Shown one piece after another: positions 5,898-7,781 of a DNA stretch of 7,781 nucleotides; positions within the stretch are counted from its first letter, which is position 1; every line of letters starts with the position of its first letter. The notes under the pieces are model-generated. The model made no database searches. It saw only the letters and a list, made by a program, of their open reading frames with translations, and was not told the DNA's origin. The stretch is from Paracoccaceae bacterium (lineage in GTDB: Bacteria; Pseudomonadota; Alphaproteobacteria; Rhodobacterales; Rhodobacteraceae). The position numbers and the translations under genes are program-made. Location: positions 1 through 7,781 of the forward strand of contig JALSHL010000322.1 in assembly GCA_026982255.1 (NCBI GenBank), read 5' to 3'.

Positions 5898-5908
5898 GCT
5901 GCAATGCA
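5898..5908 (+). promoter_or_regulatory. Element GCTGCAATGCA upstream of ccr (identical copy upstream of ecm)
   Basis: This is the same 11 bases as at 3855-3865 on the minus strand upstream of ecm, pointing toward its gene in both cases. It sits 26 bases before a perfect TATAAT (5935-5940). With a start about seven bases after the -10, its centre would be near -43, a common position for an activator that touches RNA polymerase. A further TTGCA follows at 5920-5924, forming TGCAA...TTGCA inverted arms with the element. The identity is seen; the regulator is inferred. Confidence 0.5.
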
Positions 5909-5934
5909 CAAAAAAGATGTTGCACCAAGTTCTT

Positions 5935-5940
5935 TATAAT
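5935..5940 (+). promoter_or_regulatory. Candidate -10 box of ccr
   Basis: A perfect TATAAT stands 62 bases before the ccr start codon. The region 16-18 bases upstream of it is A-rich (AAAAGA) and has no recognisable -35 hexamer, which suggests activator-dependent transcription. The predicted leader of about 55 bases contains a small inverted pair, CGCAA (5966-5970) and TTGCG (5976-5980), which could be an operator or a weak RNA hairpin. Confidence 0.5.
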
Positions 5941-6002
5941 GTAATGACGTAATTCAAACCGTTAACGCAACTATCTTGCGCGCCTAACTTCGGAGAGACT
6001 CC

Positions 6003-7283
<1,281 letters not shown>

Positions 7284-7309
7284 CCCATCCCTTTCGATTC
7301 GCAATTCGC

Positions 7310-7344
7310 AAAGCGGCCCGCCTTTCACAAGCGCGGGCCGCTTT
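7310..7344 (+). terminator. Strong hairpin terminator after ccr
   Basis: AAAGCGGCCCGC (7310-7321) and GCGGGCCGCTTT (7333-7344) form a perfect 12-bp stem with an 11-base loop, 26 bases after the ccr stop. The T-run is short (TTT inside the stem, then ACTGTT), but the stem is very stable. The A/T ends of the stem also supply AAA/TTT on the other strand, so it could act in both directions. Confidence 0.8.
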
Positions 7345-7383
7345 ACTGTTCAGAGACCTGTTTTCAAGAACTTGCAATCCGCT

Positions 7384-7419
7384 CCCTCCCCATAAATGGG
7401 GAGTGTGAATTGGGGAGTG
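7384..7419. repeat. Short intergenic repeat: CTCCCC/GGGGAG hairpin plus a second TGGGGAGTG
   Basis: CTCCCCAT (7386-7393) and ATGGGGAG (7396-7403) are inverted copies that can fold as a 6-bp stem with a 6-base loop. TGGGGAGTG occurs twice as a direct repeat, at 7397-7405 and 7411-7419. The arrangement resembles the small palindromic intergenic repeats found in many alphaproteobacterial genomes, but only one unit is in view. No T-run follows, so it is not a clear terminator. The rest of 7345-7485 is AT-rich, with no clear promoter. Confidence 0.45.
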
Positions 7420-7485
7420 GCAAAAGATCACAATTAGCGTAAAGGTTATTTTGATATTGACTATTCAACCTATGCGAGTGTAATC

Positions 7486-7698
7486 ATGACAAACGACTGG
7501 ATGATCGATGTTCTGACCGACCTCAGGAAATTTGCCACCAAACAGGCAATGCCGGATCTGGCGGAACATCTCGACGATGCCATTCTCATTGCCGCAACCG
7601 AATTGCGCGCGATCGAGGCCGGCCAGAACATTCTGGGACCTGATGAGTACCAAAGTAGAGACCTTTCTGGAGCGATTGCAGACAACGGAATCCCTTGA
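7486..7698 (+). CDS. Small hypothetical protein upstream of a luxR-type gene
   Basis: This 70-codon ORF reads MTNDWMIDVLTDLRKFA, then LAEHLDDAILIAATELRAI, which suggests two or three amphipathic helices, and then a less ordered tail (about residues 46-70). It has no signal peptide, cysteines or membrane segment, so a cytosolic helical protein is likely. The Shine-Dalgarno signal is weak (GCGAG about ten bases upstream). Its last 56 bases overlap the start of the LuxR-type gene in another frame, so the tail may be fixed by that gene rather than by its own function. The helical part looks like a real protein, and its position before luxR suggests co-transcription. No function can be assigned. 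A spurious ORF cannot be excluded. Confidence 0.6.
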   Translation: MTNDWMIDVLTDLRKFATKQAMPDLAEHLDDAILIAATELRAIEAGQNILGPDEYQSRDLSGAIADNGIP

Positions 7699-7781
7699 CG
7701 ATCTCCAGTCGCTCATCGAACATATCCGCGATGTCTACGACACCGAACATGTGGTCTATCACTCCGTCAGCGGCACGGGCG
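7643..7781 (+). CDS. LuxR-family regulator with autoinducer-binding domain, N-terminal part (3' end outside window)
   Basis: The frame from ATG 7643 runs open to the window edge and gives 46 residues: MSTKVETFLERLQTTESLDD, LQSLIEHIRDVYDTEHVVYH, SVSGTG. The F-L-x-x-L-Q opening, the LQSLIEHIRDVYD helix and the EHVVYHSVS strand match the start of the autoinducer-binding domain of LuxR-type regulators as seen in Rhodobacterales. These normally continue to a C-terminal helix-turn-helix of about 240 residues in total. The acyl-homoserine-lactone pocket and DNA-binding domain are outside the window, so ligand and activity are unknown. GGGA lies four bases before the ATG. The gene begins inside the preceding small ORF, overlapping it by 56 bases. 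Identification rests on a short stretch and is moderately sure. Confidence 0.7.
   Translation, partial: MSTKVETFLERLQTTESLDDLQSLIEHIRDVYDTEHVVYHSVSGTG

Noticed and set aside
4369..5928. 519-codon open frame on the minus strand opposite the acyltransferase gene
   Set aside because: It is antisense to a gene with all four acyltransferase motifs; the translation is rich in His, Arg, Gly and Gln with no recognisable domain, as expected of a shadow frame in GC-rich DNA.
7355..7378. Possible lux box starting ACCTG upstream of the LuxR-type gene
   Set aside because: The expected second palindromic half is absent; only one ACCTG-like half is present.
7373..7378. TGCAAT downstream of ccr as a third copy of the shared element
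   Set aside because: Only 6 of the 11 bases match and it lies beyond the ccr terminator, so chance is sufficient.

Overview
The window looks like the chromosome of an alphaproteobacterium of the order Rhodobacterales (Roseobacter/Rhodobacter group). The reasons are a coding GC content that looks to be around 60 percent or more, an ethylmalonyl-CoA pathway pair (ecm and ccr) in one neighbourhood, an sdh operon with small extra genes between sdhA and sdhB, and the start of a LuxR-type autoinducer-binding regulator at the right edge. The genus assignment is inference.

Layout: positions 1-1851 (+) hold the 3' part of an sdh operon: the C-terminal 180 codons of sdhA, two small lipoprotein genes joined by an ATGA overlap, and sdhB starting 3 bases after the second lipoprotein gene. 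Converging on it is ecm (1893-3830, -), encoding the B12-dependent ethylmalonyl-CoA mutase. Upstream of ecm is its own control region (3831-3930), then a strong intrinsic terminator that closes a small secreted-protein gene (3977-4318, -). From a divergent spacer, a membrane-anchored glycerol-3-phosphate-type acyltransferase (4471-5850, +) runs toward ccr (6003-7283, +), encoding crotonyl-CoA carboxylase/reductase, which has its own promoter-like leader and a 12-bp-stem hairpin terminator. The right end (7345-7781) has an inverted/direct repeat, a 70-codon small ORF and the first 46 codons of a LuxR-family regulator that overlaps it.

How the genes work together: Ccr makes (2S)-ethylmalonyl-CoA from crotonyl-CoA, CO2 and NADPH. 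After epimerisation Ecm rearranges ethylmalonyl-CoA to methylsuccinyl-CoA. The later pathway steps yield glyoxylate plus propionyl-CoA, and propionyl-CoA becomes succinyl-CoA, which re-enters the TCA cycle upstream of succinate dehydrogenase. The window therefore joins acetyl-CoA assimilation to its TCA exit. The most notable non-coding signal is an identical 11-bp element, GCTGCAATGCA, in the same orientation upstream of both ecm and ccr. Both control regions also contain further TTGCR/YGCAA half-sites, which suggests one shared regulator. No transposon, CRISPR array, tRNA or rRNA was seen, and no stretch over 300 bases lacks a gene.
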